DNA of 64,000 bases, taken from the NCBI RefSeq assembly GCF_011761565.1, contig NZ_JAASRM010000001.1:1178139-1242138 (forward strand), read 5' to 3'. This stretch comes from Rhizomicrobium palustre. Lineage in GTDB: Bacteria; Pseudomonadota; Alphaproteobacteria; Micropepsales; Micropepsaceae. Below are positions 1-9,234 of this stretch, piece after piece (the stretch's first letter is position 1; every line of letters starts with the position of its first letter). The notes beneath the pieces were generated by a model. That model was not told the origin of the DNA and ran no database searches. It saw nothing but the letters and a program-made list of their open reading frames with translations. Both the position numbers and the translations under genes were made by a program.

Positions 1-1
1 C

Positions 2-331
2 GAAGCGCTGTTCTCCAAGCGCCCGGTCTATAACAAGGCCTCGGCCTTCAAGGTCTCGCCACGCGTGTCCTTCGACAACGAAGCCTCACATCAGGCCACC
101 GTCATCGAGGTGCGCGGGCGCGACCGCGTCGGCTTCCTGCATGACGTTTCCACAGCGCTGTTCGAGGCCGGGCTTTCCATTTCCTCGGCCATGATCGCCA
201 CCTATGGCGAGCGGGTGGTGGACGTCTTCTATGTGCGCGACGGTTTTGGCCACAAAATCGTCCATACAGGGCGGCTGAAAGCGATCGAGGACATGCTGCT
301 CAGAGCAGTGGAAGGCAACAAAACGAGCTAA
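2..331 (+). CDS. glnD: [Protein-PII] uridylyltransferase GlnD, C-terminal end (partial)
   Basis: This is the last ~109 residues of GlnD; the 5' part lies left of the window and the frame is open to base 2. GlnD uridylylates and deuridylylates PII proteins in response to glutamine and so controls nitrogen assimilation. What is visible is the second C-terminal ACT domain, with the family signatures FDN-AS, a TVIEVRGRDR stretch, then GERVVDVFYVRD and FGHKI near the end. The ACT domains sense glutamine. trpS starts 60 bp downstream. In several alphaproteobacteria I remember murJ between glnD and trpS; it is absent here. Confidence 0.93.
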   Translation, partial: EALFSKRPVYNKASAFKVSPRVSFDNEASHQATVIEVRGRDRVGFLHDVSTALFEAGLSISSAMIATYGERVVDVFYVRDGFGHKIVHTGRLKAIEDMLLRAVEGNKTS

Positions 332-391
332 AGCTTGCCCCTTCGGCCCCTTCGCGGCATAACCCCTCCCTTAGTCCGAGGGTTTTCAGCC

Positions 392-1417
392 ATGTCCGAT
401 ACGCCGTCCGCCCATAAGAACCTGATTTTTTCCGGCATGCAGCCGACCAACACGCTGCATCTCGGCAATTATCTGGGGGCGCTGCGCAATTGGGTGAAGC
501 TGCAGGAACAGATGCCTTGCATCTATTGCGTGGTGGATATGCATGCCATCACGGCCGATGCGGGCTATGCCAAGCCGAAGGAGTTGCAGGCCGCCATCCG
601 AGAGGTCACGGCCGCCTATATCGCTGCAGGCGTTGATCCGGCGCGCTCCATTCTCTTCAAGCAATCCGATGTTGCCGCCCATGCCGAGCTTGCCTGGGTC
701 TTCAATTGCGTCGCCCGGCTCGGCTGGATGGATCGCATGACCCAATTCAAGGAAAAGAGCGGCAAGCACAAGGAACGCGCGTCGGTCGGGCTCTATACCT
801 ACCCGACGCTGATGGCTGCCGACATCCTTGTCTATAAGGCGACCCATGTTCCGGTCGGCGAAGACCAGAAGCAGCATCTCGAGCTGACACGCGACATCGC
901 TCAGAAGTTCAACAACGACTACAGCGCGCCGGATTTCTTCCCGCAGCCTGAGCCGTTGATCCTGGGCACTGCCACCCGCGTGATGAGCCTGCGCGATGGC
1001 GCGAAAAAAATGTCGAAGTCGGATGAAAGCGACATGTCGCGCATCAATCTCACCGATGATGCAGATGCTATCGCCGCAAAGATCCGCAAAGCTCGCACCG
1101 ATCCTAACCCGCTGCCGGACGACGAAAAAGGCCTTGAGGGCCGCCCGGAAGCCGAGAACCTGATCAACATTTATGCGGCGCTGAGCGACGAGAGCAAAGC
1201 CTCGATCATCACACGCTATGCGGGCCAGCAATTCTCCGGCTTCAAGAACGATCTGGCCGAGGTGGCGGTAGCAAAGCTCACCCCCATCGCCGCCAAAATG
1301 CGCGAGCTTCTCGCAGACCCCGCGGAAATCGACCGGATTTTGGAAAAAGGCGCCGCGCGGGCTGACGAAATCGCCGCGCCGGTGATCAAAGAGGTCAAGG
1401 CATTGGTCGGGTTCTGA
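392..1417 (+). CDS. trpS: Tryptophan--tRNA ligase
   Basis: Cytoplasmic class I aminoacyl-tRNA synthetase charging tRNA-Trp. The 341-residue length is normal. The N-terminal catalytic domain opens with [17 protein letters not shown], holding the HIGH-like HLGN element at about residues 22-25, and the KMSKS signature is intact (AKKMSKS). [13 protein letters not shown] and DRMTQFKEK are typical TrpRS segments. I chose the ATG at 392 because the family N-terminus (short polar leader, then IFSGMQPT) begins there; the frame is open further upstream but that extension does not look like the family. It probably shares a transcript with glnD. Confidence 0.96.
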   Translation: MSDTPSAHKNLIFSGMQPTNTLHLGNYLGALRNWVKLQEQMPCIYCVVDMHAITADAGYAKPKELQAAIREVTAAYIAAGVDPARSILFKQSDVAAHAELAWVFNCVARLGWMDRMTQFKEKSGKHKERASVGLYTYPTLMAADILVYKATHVPVGEDQKQHLELTRDIAQKFNNDYSAPDFFPQPEPLILGTATRVMSLRDGAKKMSKSDESDMSRINLTDDADAIAAKIRKARTDPNPLPDDEKGLEGRPEAENLINIYAALSDESKASIITRYAGQQFSGFKNDLAEVAVAKLTPIAAKMRELLADPAEIDRILEKGAARADEIAAPVIKEVKALVGF

Positions 1418-1662
1418 TCTCCCCGATTTGTGATCTGTCTGCCGGCAATGTGAGGGCGGGTTAGCTGCCCTTGCGTGCCGAAATGTCACTGTAAAACGCT
1501 TCTAAGGTACTGGTAATCTGGCATTGAGCGGCGGGAGATTTCTCGCGCAATGTTTAGAGCCTGGTTCGCAGCGGCGTGGCCCCCTACGCTTTGGCTTTTC
1601 GTACAAGCCCCCCAACGTGCGAAACGCTTCAACTGCTGCGGATCAGGCTCTATCCTCCCCCC

Positions 1663-2412
1663 ATGACAGCTGGAACGATTCTAGTGACAGGCGGCGCCAA
1701 GCGCCTTGGACGGGCCATCGTGCTCGATCTCGCCCGCCATGGGTATGACGTGGCGCTGCATTATCACGCCTCGGAAAAAGAGGCGCGCGCCACCGCCGCT
1801 GACGCCATGACCAACGGCGTCAAAGTGGCTCTTGTGAAAGGCGATCTTAGTCTTGGGGCCGAGGGGCTGGTGGAAAAAGCCGCCGCCGAACTCGGGCCAT
1901 TGACTGGCCTTGTGAACAGCGCCTCGCTATTCGAGAAAGACGATTGGTATTCGGTCAGCCGCGAAAGCTGGAATGCGCATATGGAAACTAATTTGCGCGC
2001 GCCTTTCGTGCTGGCCCAGGAATTCGCCCGTCAGGCGCCCGCCGGAAAAAACGCCGCCATCGTCAATATCATTGACCAGCGCGTCTTGAAGCCGACGCCG
2101 CAATTCATCTCCTACAGCCTCTCCAAAGCGGGGCTGCATTGGCTGACGGTGACGCTGGCCCAGGCCATGGCGCCGAAAGTCCGAGTCAATGCGGTGGGCC
2201 CCGGCCCAACCTTGATCAATGCGCGCCAAGCTCCAGAGGATTTCGCCCGCCAGCGCGAGGCCACCATCCTGGGGCATGGCGCGGAGCCATCAGATGTCTG
2301 CGAGGCGGTGCGTTACCTGTTGACCGCGACCGCCGTCACGGGGCAGATGCTCGCGGTGGATGGGGGGCAGCATCTGATTTGGCAAACGCCGGATGTGGCC
2401 GTGAAGGAATAG
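1663..2412 (+). CDS. SDR oxidoreductase, pteridine reductase (PTR1/FolM)-like
   Basis: Short-chain dehydrogenase of 249 residues. The N-terminal cofactor motif is VTGGAKRLG; the arginine after the glycine-rich turn is the NADPH-favouring form seen in PTR1, and it is followed by the PTR1-like LHYH. The NSAS element and the catalytic Tyr-x-x-x-Lys (YSLSK) are present, and the C-terminus has VDGGQHL. folB begins 13 bp after the stop, so the likely role is NADPH reduction of dihydropterin or dihydrofolate, as for FolM. The start is the ATG at 1663, just ahead of the first beta strand; the longer open frame is unlikely. The substrate is inferred from motif and neighbour only; a general 3-oxoacyl reductase is the alternative. 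Confidence 0.82.
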   Translation: MTAGTILVTGGAKRLGRAIVLDLARHGYDVALHYHASEKEARATAADAMTNGVKVALVKGDLSLGAEGLVEKAAAELGPLTGLVNSASLFEKDDWYSVSRESWNAHMETNLRAPFVLAQEFARQAPAGKNAAIVNIIDQRVLKPTPQFISYSLSKAGLHWLTVTLAQAMAPKVRVNAVGPGPTLINARQAPEDFARQREATILGHGAEPSDVCEAVRYLLTATAVTGQMLAVDGGQHLIWQTPDVAVKE

Positions 2413-2425
2413 GCTAGGACTTTCG

Positions 2426-2812
2426 ATGACGAGCCCCGTTGCCGGCGTGTTTCGCCGGGTTTTCATCCGCAATCTCGAACTGCAGGCCGAGATCGGTATC
2501 TTTAACCATGAGATGGGCAAGACCCAGGCCGTGCGCCTGAATGTCGATCTCTTGGTCGATGACACTCCGGTGCTGGAAGACAAGCTCGATTACGTTGTCG
2601 ATTACGGCGCGATCACCAAGAAGATCCGCACCCTGGTCGCGGCGGGCCACGTCAATCTCTCCGAAACGCTGGCTGAGCGGGTGGCTGCGCTCTGCCTGGA
2701 GGACAAACGCGTCGACACCGTGCGCGTCATGGTGGAAAAGCTGGAAGCCTTGAAGGGCGCGGAATCCGCCGGTATTGAGATTGAGCGAAAAAGAGCCTTA
2801 ACCAAAGGTTAA
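2426..2812 (+). CDS. folB: Dihydroneopterin aldolase
   Basis: Converts 7,8-dihydroneopterin to 6-hydroxymethyl-7,8-dihydropterin plus glycolaldehyde in folate synthesis. The 128-residue single-domain protein shows the family pattern: IRNLELQAEIGIFNHE near the N-terminus (the substrate-binding Glu), VDYGAI in the middle, and the helix NLSETLAERVA before a V-x-V-x-V-EKLEAL strand. It lies 13 bp downstream of the PTR1-like reductase and shares its transcript, forming a small folate unit. A gap of 96 bp separates it from the next kinase gene. Confidence 0.95.
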   Translation: MTSPVAGVFRRVFIRNLELQAEIGIFNHEMGKTQAVRLNVDLLVDDTPVLEDKLDYVVDYGAITKKIRTLVAAGHVNLSETLAERVAALCLEDKRVDTVRVMVEKLEALKGAESAGIEIERKRALTKG

Positions 2813-2880
2813 TACAGCTTCACCGCAATTCCGTTCTGCCGTTTAGGGGCCCTTAAAGTTGCGCCCTTAAGTTTATCTCG

Positions 2881-2902
2881 ATGCGCAAGGCGCATTGGGA
2901 GA
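2881..2902 (+). promoter_or_regulatory. Hairpin next to the ribosome binding site of the kinase gene
   Basis: ATGCGC (2881-2886), a three-base AAG loop and GCGCAT (2890-2895) form a perfect 6-bp hairpin directly before the GGGAGA Shine-Dalgarno (2897-2902) of the gene starting at 2909. Just upstream, GCCCTTAA occurs twice, at 2849 and 2863, with a 14-base period. These could control expression of the kinase. No function is known. Confidence 0.3.
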
Positions 2903-2908
2903 AAAACG

Positions 2909-4285
2909 ATGACGGGGCCGATGGCCACGGACCGCCAAGAACGGATCCTGGCCGGAAAACTCGACCTTCTGTTCCGCGGTCATATCGCGGTGCCCGGCAA
3001 CATGCTGGCGGCGCTGCTGGTGGCCTATTTGCTGCACGGATGTCATCCCACATGGTTCCTACTTCTCTGGCTCGGCGGTACTTGCGCAGTGGGTGTGGCG
3101 CGACTCTATCTGCACCGGTGTTTTCGCAATGCCGAAGAGGAACAGCCCTGCCGGCGCCGCTGGGCGCATCTCTTCACCCTTGGCACATTCGGCTCGGGGC
3201 TTATGTGGGGCGTGATCTGCGCCAGCCTCGCGATCTGGGGTGATGCCAAAGCCTATGTGCTCCTCACTTTCGTGGTGGGCGGCATGACGGCGGGTTCGGT
3301 CGCAACCTTCTCGCCTTATATGCCGGCCTATCTTGCTTATGCCTCCCCGATGACCCTGTCGCTTTCGGTGGCAAGCCTTTTGAGCCGCGATGAGGTCATC
3401 ACCGGAAACGGCATTCTGATCCTCTTCTATTTCGTCGTAGTCACACTGACCTGCGTTTATTCCAGCCGCTTTGTGGATCGCACGGTCAAGCTGCAAGTCG
3501 ACAACGAAATCTTACGCAACCATTTGCGCAAGACACGGCGCGAACGCGATACGGCACGGCGTGAGAAATGGTCGACCTTGGCACAACTCAGCCATGAACT
3601 GCGTACGCCGCTGAATGCGATCATGGGATTTTCCGAAGCCATGCGCGAGGAGGTCTTGGGCGCGCTCGGCAATCGCCGCTACAAGGACTACGCGAGCCAT
3701 ATTCATGCCAGCGGACGACGCCTTCTCACCCTGGCGGACGAATTGATGCTGATCAGCCAGGGCGAAGCCGGGTCGCTGAGCTTGCGCGAAGAACCTGTCG
3801 ATGTCGGTGAAATGGTAAGTTCGCTATTGGCCTATAAGAAAACGGCCGCGGAAAAGGCGGGCCTCACCCTCGCCAGCTATATCGCGTCGGGTCTTCCCAA
3901 ACTGAATGCGGATAAGGCGAAGCTTCGCCAGATGCTGCGCCACCTTGTCGATAACGCTATCAAATTCACACCTGCGGGCGGCAGCGTTTCACTTGCCGTG
4001 GTGCTGGACAGCGAAGGCGGGATGGAAATTACCGTAGAAGACACCGGCATCGGTATCGATGCTAAAAACCTTGCTCGCGTGCTGCGTCCCTTCGCGCGGG
4101 TAGCAACGCCCCTCACCGATAACACCGGCGGGGCGGGGCTTGGCCTTCCGATTGTGGCGAGACTTGCCGAGCTGCACGACGCGAAGTTGAACATGACGTC
4201 AGAGCCCGGACAAGGCACGCGTGTTCTGTTGCGCTTTCCAGCGAAGCGTTGCCTTGTTGGCAATGCTGACAGTGCTGCTGCGTAG
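2909..4285 (+). CDS. Orphan membrane sensor histidine kinase
   Basis: A 458-residue kinase. The first ~190 residues hold about five to six hydrophobic segments (for example residues 30-65, 90-130 and 165-185) with almost no periplasmic loop, so the sensor is probably intramembrane; I do not recognise it as a named domain. A charged coiled linker (about 195-220) follows, then HisKA with LSHELRTPLNAI (phosphoacceptor His229) and HATPase with the N box DNAIKF, DTGIGI and GGAGLGLPI. The start at 2909 has a GGGAGA site seven bases upstream. No response regulator is adjacent, so it is an orphan. It and the next gene lie between folB and uvrC. Confidence 0.9.
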   Translation: MTGPMATDRQERILAGKLDLLFRGHIAVPGNMLAALLVAYLLHGCHPTWFLLLWLGGTCAVGVARLYLHRCFRNAEEEQPCRRRWAHLFTLGTFGSGLMWGVICASLAIWGDAKAYVLLTFVVGGMTAGSVATFSPYMPAYLAYASPMTLSLSVASLLSRDEVITGNGILILFYFVVVTLTCVYSSRFVDRTVKLQVDNEILRNHLRKTRRERDTARREKWSTLAQLSHELRTPLNAIMGFSEAMREEVLGALGNRRYKDYASHIHASGRRLLTLADELMLISQGEAGSLSLREEPVDVGEMVSSLLAYKKTAAEKAGLTLASYIASGLPKLNADKAKLRQMLRHLVDNAIKFTPAGGSVSLAVVLDSEGGMEITVEDTGIGIDAKNLARVLRPFARVATPLTDNTGGAGLGLPIVARLAELHDAKLNMTSEPGQGTRVLLRFPAKRCLVGNADSAAA

Positions 4286-4346
4286 AACCCCTGCTTTCGC
4301 TACGGCACCCTTATGCTACCTTGATCTCGCCCCTGGGGACGAATTC

Positions 4347-6329
4347 ATGACGCGTGTGCCGTTTGTTTTGTTTACTGCTGGTGTTCTCTTATCCCCTGCT
4401 TTTGCCGAAGAGGCCACACCCGCCATCACCTGGCAAAAAGTCGAACGTACCATCTCGCTCAACCACGACGGCACGGCGCTGTGGCGGGAAAGTTATGAAG
4501 TCACCGCCAACAACGAGGCCGGGGTGGAAGGCGCCTCACGCATCGCTGAGCCATATGATGCCTTGCGCGAGAATGTGAAAATCATCGAGGCCTATACGAA
4601 GAAGGCCGACGGCGAGATCGTCGCCGTGGCGCCCGGCGCGATTTTCGACATGAGCCCGCAGGATGATGGCGTGTTCATCACCTCTATCCGCCAGAAGCTG
4701 ATCCTGTTTCCGAATTTCGAGTCTGGCGACACCGCCCATTTCGTGCTGGAGAAAACCGTCACGCAGCCCGAATTTCCGGGCCATGTGATGATCTCACAAG
4801 TCACCGATCCGGGCACCTCCGTCGCGCTTCTGAGCGAAGAGGTGCGCGCGCCGAAATCGCTCAACCTGCATCTAGATACGCGCGGCATGGCCTTCACCAC
4901 GGAAGACAAAGGCGATGCACGGATTTACCGCTGGCGCTACCAGAACGCCAAGCCTGAGGCCCAGGATGACGTCTGGATTTCACCGCAGGCCCATTTCCCA
5001 AGCTATGCCTTGTCGAGCTTTGCCAATTACGGAGAACTCGGCAACGCCTATGCCGGCGCCATGGCGCCGAAACTGGAATTGACGCCAGCCCTTGTCGAGC
5101 TTGCCAACAAAGTCGCGCCCGCAACCCTTTCCCGCCGCGAGCAGGCGGAAAAACTCTATGACTGGGTTGCCACGCATATTCGCTACGTCGGGCTGGAGCT
5201 TGGCCGTGGCGGCTGGGTTCCGCATGAAGCTGCCGCCATTCTCGCCAATGGGTATGGCGACTGCAAAGACCACGACACGCTGCTGCAAGTCTTGTTGAAG
5301 GCCAAGGGGATCAAAGCCCAGAGCGCGCTGATCAATGCGGGCGCTGAATACGCGCTGCCGCCCGTGCCGAGCTTTCATGCCCTCAACCACGTCATCACCT
5401 ATCTGCCGGAATTCAAGCTCTATGTGGATTCCACCAGCCAAGTGGCGCCGTTTGGGGTCCTTGCCTATTCCGAATACGGCAAGCCGGTGGTCATCGCCAC
5501 GCCGAGCGCATCTGGCACCGCACACACCCCTGTCCTTGCTACAGGAGCAAGCTCTCTGCAGGCGGTAACAGAGCAAACACTTGCCCCGGATGGTACGCTG
5601 AGAGGCACAACCCGCATTGAGACAGCGGGGCCGAGTTCGCTTTGGCTGCGCGGGCGCGCGCTCTCGATCTTGCAGGCAGGGCCCACCCAGGCGGCGCAGA
5701 ATGAGCTTGCCAATCTTGGCTATCAGCATGCCAGCGGGCGTTTCGAGATTTCTCCGCCGTTGGCGCGCTCCCGAACTTATGCCTTAACCGGCCATTTCAC
5801 TGCCGATGGCTGGAGTGAGAAGCTCAAAGGCCTGCAAAGTTTCCGCATGCCGCGCGGCTTCAATATGGCCGACCCGCCCGGCGACGGCTCCATGGGCCCC
5901 TTGCTGCCGCTATCCCTCAAAGACGATGCCGAGGTGCAATGCACAGCCATGCACAATGCCGAGGACATCACCCTGCGCCTTCCGGCGGGATACCGCGTCA
6001 AAGACATTCCTGCGGATACCAAAATCGAGACGGCGCATATCCGCTATACCGCAACATGGCGGCGAGAGGACGACGCGCTGCATCTGGTGCGCGTCTTCGA
6101 CAGCAAGGTCGATGTCCCGGTGTGCTCCGGGGCCTTGCGGGCCGAGGCCGTGGGGGCGCTTAAAGCTATCGCCCATGAACAGCAGACGCGGCTGTGGCTG
6201 GTGCCTGCAAAACCCCAGGATCTCCCCAAAACGCGAGAGCAAAAACCCTCAGAGCCCAGAATCTCGGAGTCGAAACCTCTTCCCAGCACGCCCTCCCTGG
6301 GTGTAGGCGTTGCTGCCCTTAACCAATAG
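4347..6329 (+). CDS. Secreted DUF3857/transglutaminase-like protein
   Basis: A 660-residue exported protein. A signal peptide ends near residue 20 (LSPAFAEE). The N-terminal half is a DUF3857-type beta domain. The middle is a transglutaminase-like core with an apparent Cys-His-Asp triad: Cys306 in GYGDCKD, His348 in LNHV and Asp361 in YVDSTS. The rest resembles the DUF2569/DUF3858-type tail seen in such proteins. The family is periplasmic or envelope-associated; substrates are unknown, and amide hydrolysis or crosslinking is only inferred. The ATG at 4347 was chosen because it starts the signal peptide and follows GGGGAC; the open frame further upstream overlaps the kinase gene. uvrC follows within a few bases. 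Confidence 0.88.
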   Translation: MTRVPFVLFTAGVLLSPAFAEEATPAITWQKVERTISLNHDGTALWRESYEVTANNEAGVEGASRIAEPYDALRENVKIIEAYTKKADGEIVAVAPGAIFDMSPQDDGVFITSIRQKLILFPNFESGDTAHFVLEKTVTQPEFPGHVMISQVTDPGTSVALLSEEVRAPKSLNLHLDTRGMAFTTEDKGDARIYRWRYQNAKPEAQDDVWISPQAHFPSYALSSFANYGELGNAYAGAMAPKLELTPALVELANKVAPATLSRREQAEKLYDWVATHIRYVGLELGRGGWVPHEAAAILANGYGDCKDHDTLLQVLLKAKGIKAQSALINAGAEYALPPVPSFHALNHVITYLPEFKLYVDSTSQVAPFGVLAYSEYGKPVVIATPSASGTAHTPVLATGASSLQAVTEQTLAPDGTLRGTTRIETAGPSSLWLRGRALSILQAGPTQAAQNELANLGYQHASGRFEISPPLARSRTYALTGHFTADGWSEKLKGLQSFRMPRGFNMADPPGDGSMGPLLPLSLKDDAEVQCTAMHNAEDITLRLPAGYRVKDIPADTKIETAHIRYTATWRREDDALHLVRVFDSKVDVPVCSGALRAEAVGALKAIAHEQQTRLWLVPAKPQDLPKTREQKPSEPRISESKPLPSTPSLGVGVAALNQ

Positions 6330-6336
6330 GACAGCA

Positions 6337-8217
6337 TTGCCGGACGACGTTCAGGACATCGACGCGGGCGACCGCCCCTTACGCGGGGTGGCACGGATCG
6401 AAGCCTATCTCAAGACTTTGCCGGATGCGCCGGGCGTCTATCGCATGCTGGGCGCCGACGGCACGGTGCTCTATGTCGGCAAGGCCAAGAGCCTCAAGAA
6501 GCGTGTCTCCAATTACGCCAAATCCGGCGGCCATACCGAACGCATCGCGCGCATGATCTCCGAAACCGTGGAGATGATTTTCGTCACCACGGCGAGCGAG
6601 ACCGAAGCGCTGCTGCTCGAATCCAACCTGATCAAGCGGCTGAAGCCCCGCTACAATGTCTCCTATCGCGACGACAAATCCTTTCCCAATATTCTCTTGC
6701 GGGAGGACCATCCTTTTCCGCAACTCTTGAAACATCGTGGCGCACGCAGCACCAAGGGTGTCTATTTCGGCCCCTTTGCCAGCGCGGGCGCGGTCAACCG
6801 CACACTCAACACGCTGCAGCGCGCCTTTTTGCTGCGCTCCTGTTCGGATTCGGTGTTCGAGAGCCGCACCCGCCCGTGCCTGCTCCATCAAATCAAACGC
6901 TGCTCCGCTCCTTGCGTGGAGCGCATCGATGCGCCCGACTATCGCGAGCTGGTGGCCGAGGCCGAGCGGTTCCTGGAGGGCAAGAGCCGCCTCGTCCAGG
7001 ATAAGCTCGTCAAGGAGATGGAAACGGCCGCGGAGGCGCTCGATTTCGAACAGGCCGCGCGCTATCGCGACCGCATTCGCGCCATGAGCCACATCCAGGC
7101 GAGCCAGGGCATCAATCCTTCAAGCTTCGCCGAGGCCGATCTTTTCGCGATCTATAGCGAAGGCGGCGAGGTCTGTATTCAGGTGTTCTTTTTCCGCGCC
7201 GGGCAGAATTGGGGTAACAAACCCTATTTCCCGCGCCAGACGGCGGAGTTTTCGCTCGGCGAAGTGCTGGAAAGCTTCATCGGCCAGTTTTACGACGAAA
7301 GGCCAGCCCCAGCCCTTCTGCTCGTCTCCGAAGACATTCCCAATCGCGAGCTTCTTTCCGAGGCGCTCTCCATGCGCAGCGAGAAGAAGGTGCAGATCGC
7401 GGTTCCCGAACGCGGCGAGAAGCACGATCTCATTGAGATGGCGCGCACCAATGCGCGTGAGCAGCTCGCCCGCCGCATGTCGGAAAACTCCGCTCAGCGC
7501 GAGCTTCTGGAAGGCGTCGCCGATCTTTTCGGGCTGGAAAATATCCGGCGCATCGAAGTCTACGATAACTCCCATGTCATGGGCGCCCATGCGGTGGGCG
7601 GCATGATCGTGGCCGGCCCGGAAGGCTTCGAGAAAGGCGAATATCGCAAGTTCAACATCAAATCGACGGAGCTTACGCCGGGTGATGATTACGCGATGAT
7701 GCGCGAGGTTCTCACCCGCCGCTTCGCGCGCCTGGTCAAAGAGGACGACGAGGATGCCAAGGCGAAAAAGCCCGACCTCGCCTTAATCGACGGCGGACCG
7801 GGCCAGCTCGCCATTGCCTGCCAGGTCTTCGCTGATCTTGGGGTGGAGGGGGTGACCCTCGTCTCCATCTCCAAAGGCGCCGAGCGCGACGCGGGTTATG
7901 AGCATTTCCACATGCCGGGGCGCGAACCCTTCCGCCTCGATCAGAAAAGCCCCGTGCTCTACTACCTGCAACGCCTGCGGGACGAAGCGCACCGTTTCGC
8001 CATAGGAACCCACCGCAAAAAGCGCTCCAAGGCCATTGGGGCCAATCCCCTGGACGAGATCGCCGGGGTCGGTGCCAACCGAAAGCGCGCCCTTTTGCAG
8101 CATTTCGGCTCGGCCAAGGCGGTTTCAGCGGCCAGCCTTGCAGATATAGAGGGGGTTAGCGGGGTTTCCTCCACCCTGGCCAAGAAAATCTACGACTTCT
8201 TCCATCCCGGCGGATGA
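6337..8217 (+). CDS. uvrC: Excinuclease ABC subunit C
   Basis: Nuclease subunit of nucleotide excision repair, making both incisions around the lesion held by UvrB. Domains in order: GIY-YIG nuclease ([10 protein letters not shown]...[12 protein letters not shown]), a Cys-rich stretch, the UVR helix pair ([13 protein letters not shown]), the RNase H-like endonuclease domain ([18 protein letters not shown]) and a C-terminal helix-hairpin-helix pair. There is no ATG near the N-terminus. TTG at 6337 is preceded by AGGA at a good distance and lies just after the previous stop; TTG at 6310 is the alternative and would overlap the upstream gene. Length is about 626 residues, normal for the family. 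Confidence 0.95.
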   Translation: MPDDVQDIDAGDRPLRGVARIEAYLKTLPDAPGVYRMLGADGTVLYVGKAKSLKKRVSNYAKSGGHTERIARMISETVEMIFVTTASETEALLLESNLIKRLKPRYNVSYRDDKSFPNILLREDHPFPQLLKHRGARSTKGVYFGPFASAGAVNRTLNTLQRAFLLRSCSDSVFESRTRPCLLHQIKRCSAPCVERIDAPDYRELVAEAERFLEGKSRLVQDKLVKEMETAAEALDFEQAARYRDRIRAMSHIQASQGINPSSFAEADLFAIYSEGGEVCIQVFFFRAGQNWGNKPYFPRQTAEFSLGEVLESFIGQFYDERPAPALLLVSEDIPNRELLSEALSMRSEKKVQIAVPERGEKHDLIEMARTNAREQLARRMSENSAQRELLEGVADLFGLENIRRIEVYDNSHVMGAHAVGGMIVAGPEGFEKGEYRKFNIKSTELTPGDDYAMMREVLTRRFARLVKEDDEDAKAKKPDLALIDGGPGQLAIACQVFADLGVEGVTLVSISKGAERDAGYEHFHMPGREPFRLDQKSPVLYYLQRLRDEAHRFAIGTHRKKRSKAIGANPLDEIAGVGANRKRALLQHFGSAKAVSAASLADIEGVSGVSSTLAKKIYDFFHPGG

Positions 8218-8264
8218 GAATAACGGCTTTCGCCCCTCTCCCGAAAATGGTCTAAACTCGCCCC

Positions 8265-8861
8265 ATGTCGCGCCTGCCCAACATCCTGACCGTGTTCCGC
8301 ATCATCCTGGTGCCGGTGTTCGCCGTGGCCTTCGTCCTGCCGGGGGATGGCGCGCGTCTCTTCGCCTTCGCCGTCTTCTGCATCGCAGGCATTAGCGATG
8401 CGCTCGATGGGCTGGCGGCACGCAAATTCAACGCGGGCAGCGAATTCGGCCGCATGCTGGACCCCATCGCCGATAAGATCCTGGTTGGCGTCGCGCTGAT
8501 GATGATCGTGGCTGAGGGCACTATCCACCAGTTCAGCCTCGATACCGGCCTTAAGGGTCTTTTGAAGCTGGTTCCCGCCCTCATCATCCTGTCGCGCGAG
8601 ATTCTGGTCTCGGGCTTGCGGGAATTTCTGGCGGGCGCCGATGTCAGCGTGCCTGTGACTTTCCTCGCCAAGATCAAGACCACCATTCAACTCATCGCGA
8701 TCGGCGGCATGATCCTTGGGCCTCTGCTCGACCGGATTTATCCTGGCGCACAGATCCTTGCCTATGTCGCCCTTTGGATCGCGGCGGGCCTTACCGTGGC
8801 TACCGGCTATGTCTATCTCCGGGCCGGGCTCGCACACACGCGTCGCGAGAAAACTGCGTGA
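8265..8861 (+). CDS. pgsA: CDP-diacylglycerol--glycerol-3-phosphate 3-phosphatidyltransferase
   Basis: Integral membrane enzyme making phosphatidylglycerophosphate, the first step to phosphatidylglycerol and cardiolipin. The 198-residue protein carries the CDP-alcohol phosphotransferase signature D-x2-D-G-x2-A-R-x8-G-x3-D-x3-D (DALDGLAARK...GRMLDPIAD, about residues 46-72). About five hydrophobic helices are visible. MSRLPNILTVFRI is a typical family N-terminus. It sits 47 bp after uvrC, and its stop overlaps the moaD start (GTGA). Confidence 0.95.
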   Translation: MSRLPNILTVFRIILVPVFAVAFVLPGDGARLFAFAVFCIAGISDALDGLAARKFNAGSEFGRMLDPIADKILVGVALMMIVAEGTIHQFSLDTGLKGLLKLVPALIILSREILVSGLREFLAGADVSVPVTFLAKIKTTIQLIAIGGMILGPLLDRIYPGAQILAYVALWIAAGLTVATGYVYLRAGLAHTRREKTA

Positions 8862-9109
8862 TCCTGCTTTATTTTGCTGCCGTACGTCAGGCACTGGGGA
8901 AAGGCGAAGAAAAACGCGCCTTACCGCAAGATGTTCGCACTGTGCGCGAGCTGATCGCCCATCTCGCGAATCTTGGGCCTGCATATGCATCTGTTTTCGG
9001 CGATCCCACGCATCTCAAGACCGCGGTTAATCAGACTTACGCAAGCCTCGATACGTCCGTAGTCGAGAATGATGAAGTTGCATTTTTTCCGCCCGTCACC
9101 GGCGGCTGA
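8858..9109 (+). CDS. moaD: Molybdopterin synthase sulfur-carrier subunit
   Basis: Small ubiquitin-like protein of 83 residues that carries the thiocarboxylate sulfur for molybdopterin synthase. It ends in the required Gly-Gly (PPVTGG), and the N-terminal LLYFAAVRQALG is typical. The GTG start at 8858 overlaps the pgsA stop in GTGA, indicating translational coupling; the open frame upstream of it lies inside pgsA and is not family-like. Its partner moaE normally follows directly, but here it is about 3.6 kb away, beyond an inserted signalling cassette. Confidence 0.92.
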   Translation: MILLYFAAVRQALGKGEEKRALPQDVRTVRELIAHLANLGPAYASVFGDPTHLKTAVNQTYASLDTSVVENDEVAFFPPVTGG

Positions 9110-9234
9110 CAAAGTTTCGAGAGAGATCGGTAAGTTCAGCGCTCAATAGCGAGTAGTCACAACCGATTGCACGCCAGACGGTTTGTTTTAGTTGTTCTTA
9201 TTTGAATGTAAGTTAGAATGTCCTCTCCTCGAGC

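Noticed and set aside
386..1489. A 367-codon minus-strand frame over trpS
   Set aside because: trpS is intact with HIGH and KMSKS elements on the plus strand.
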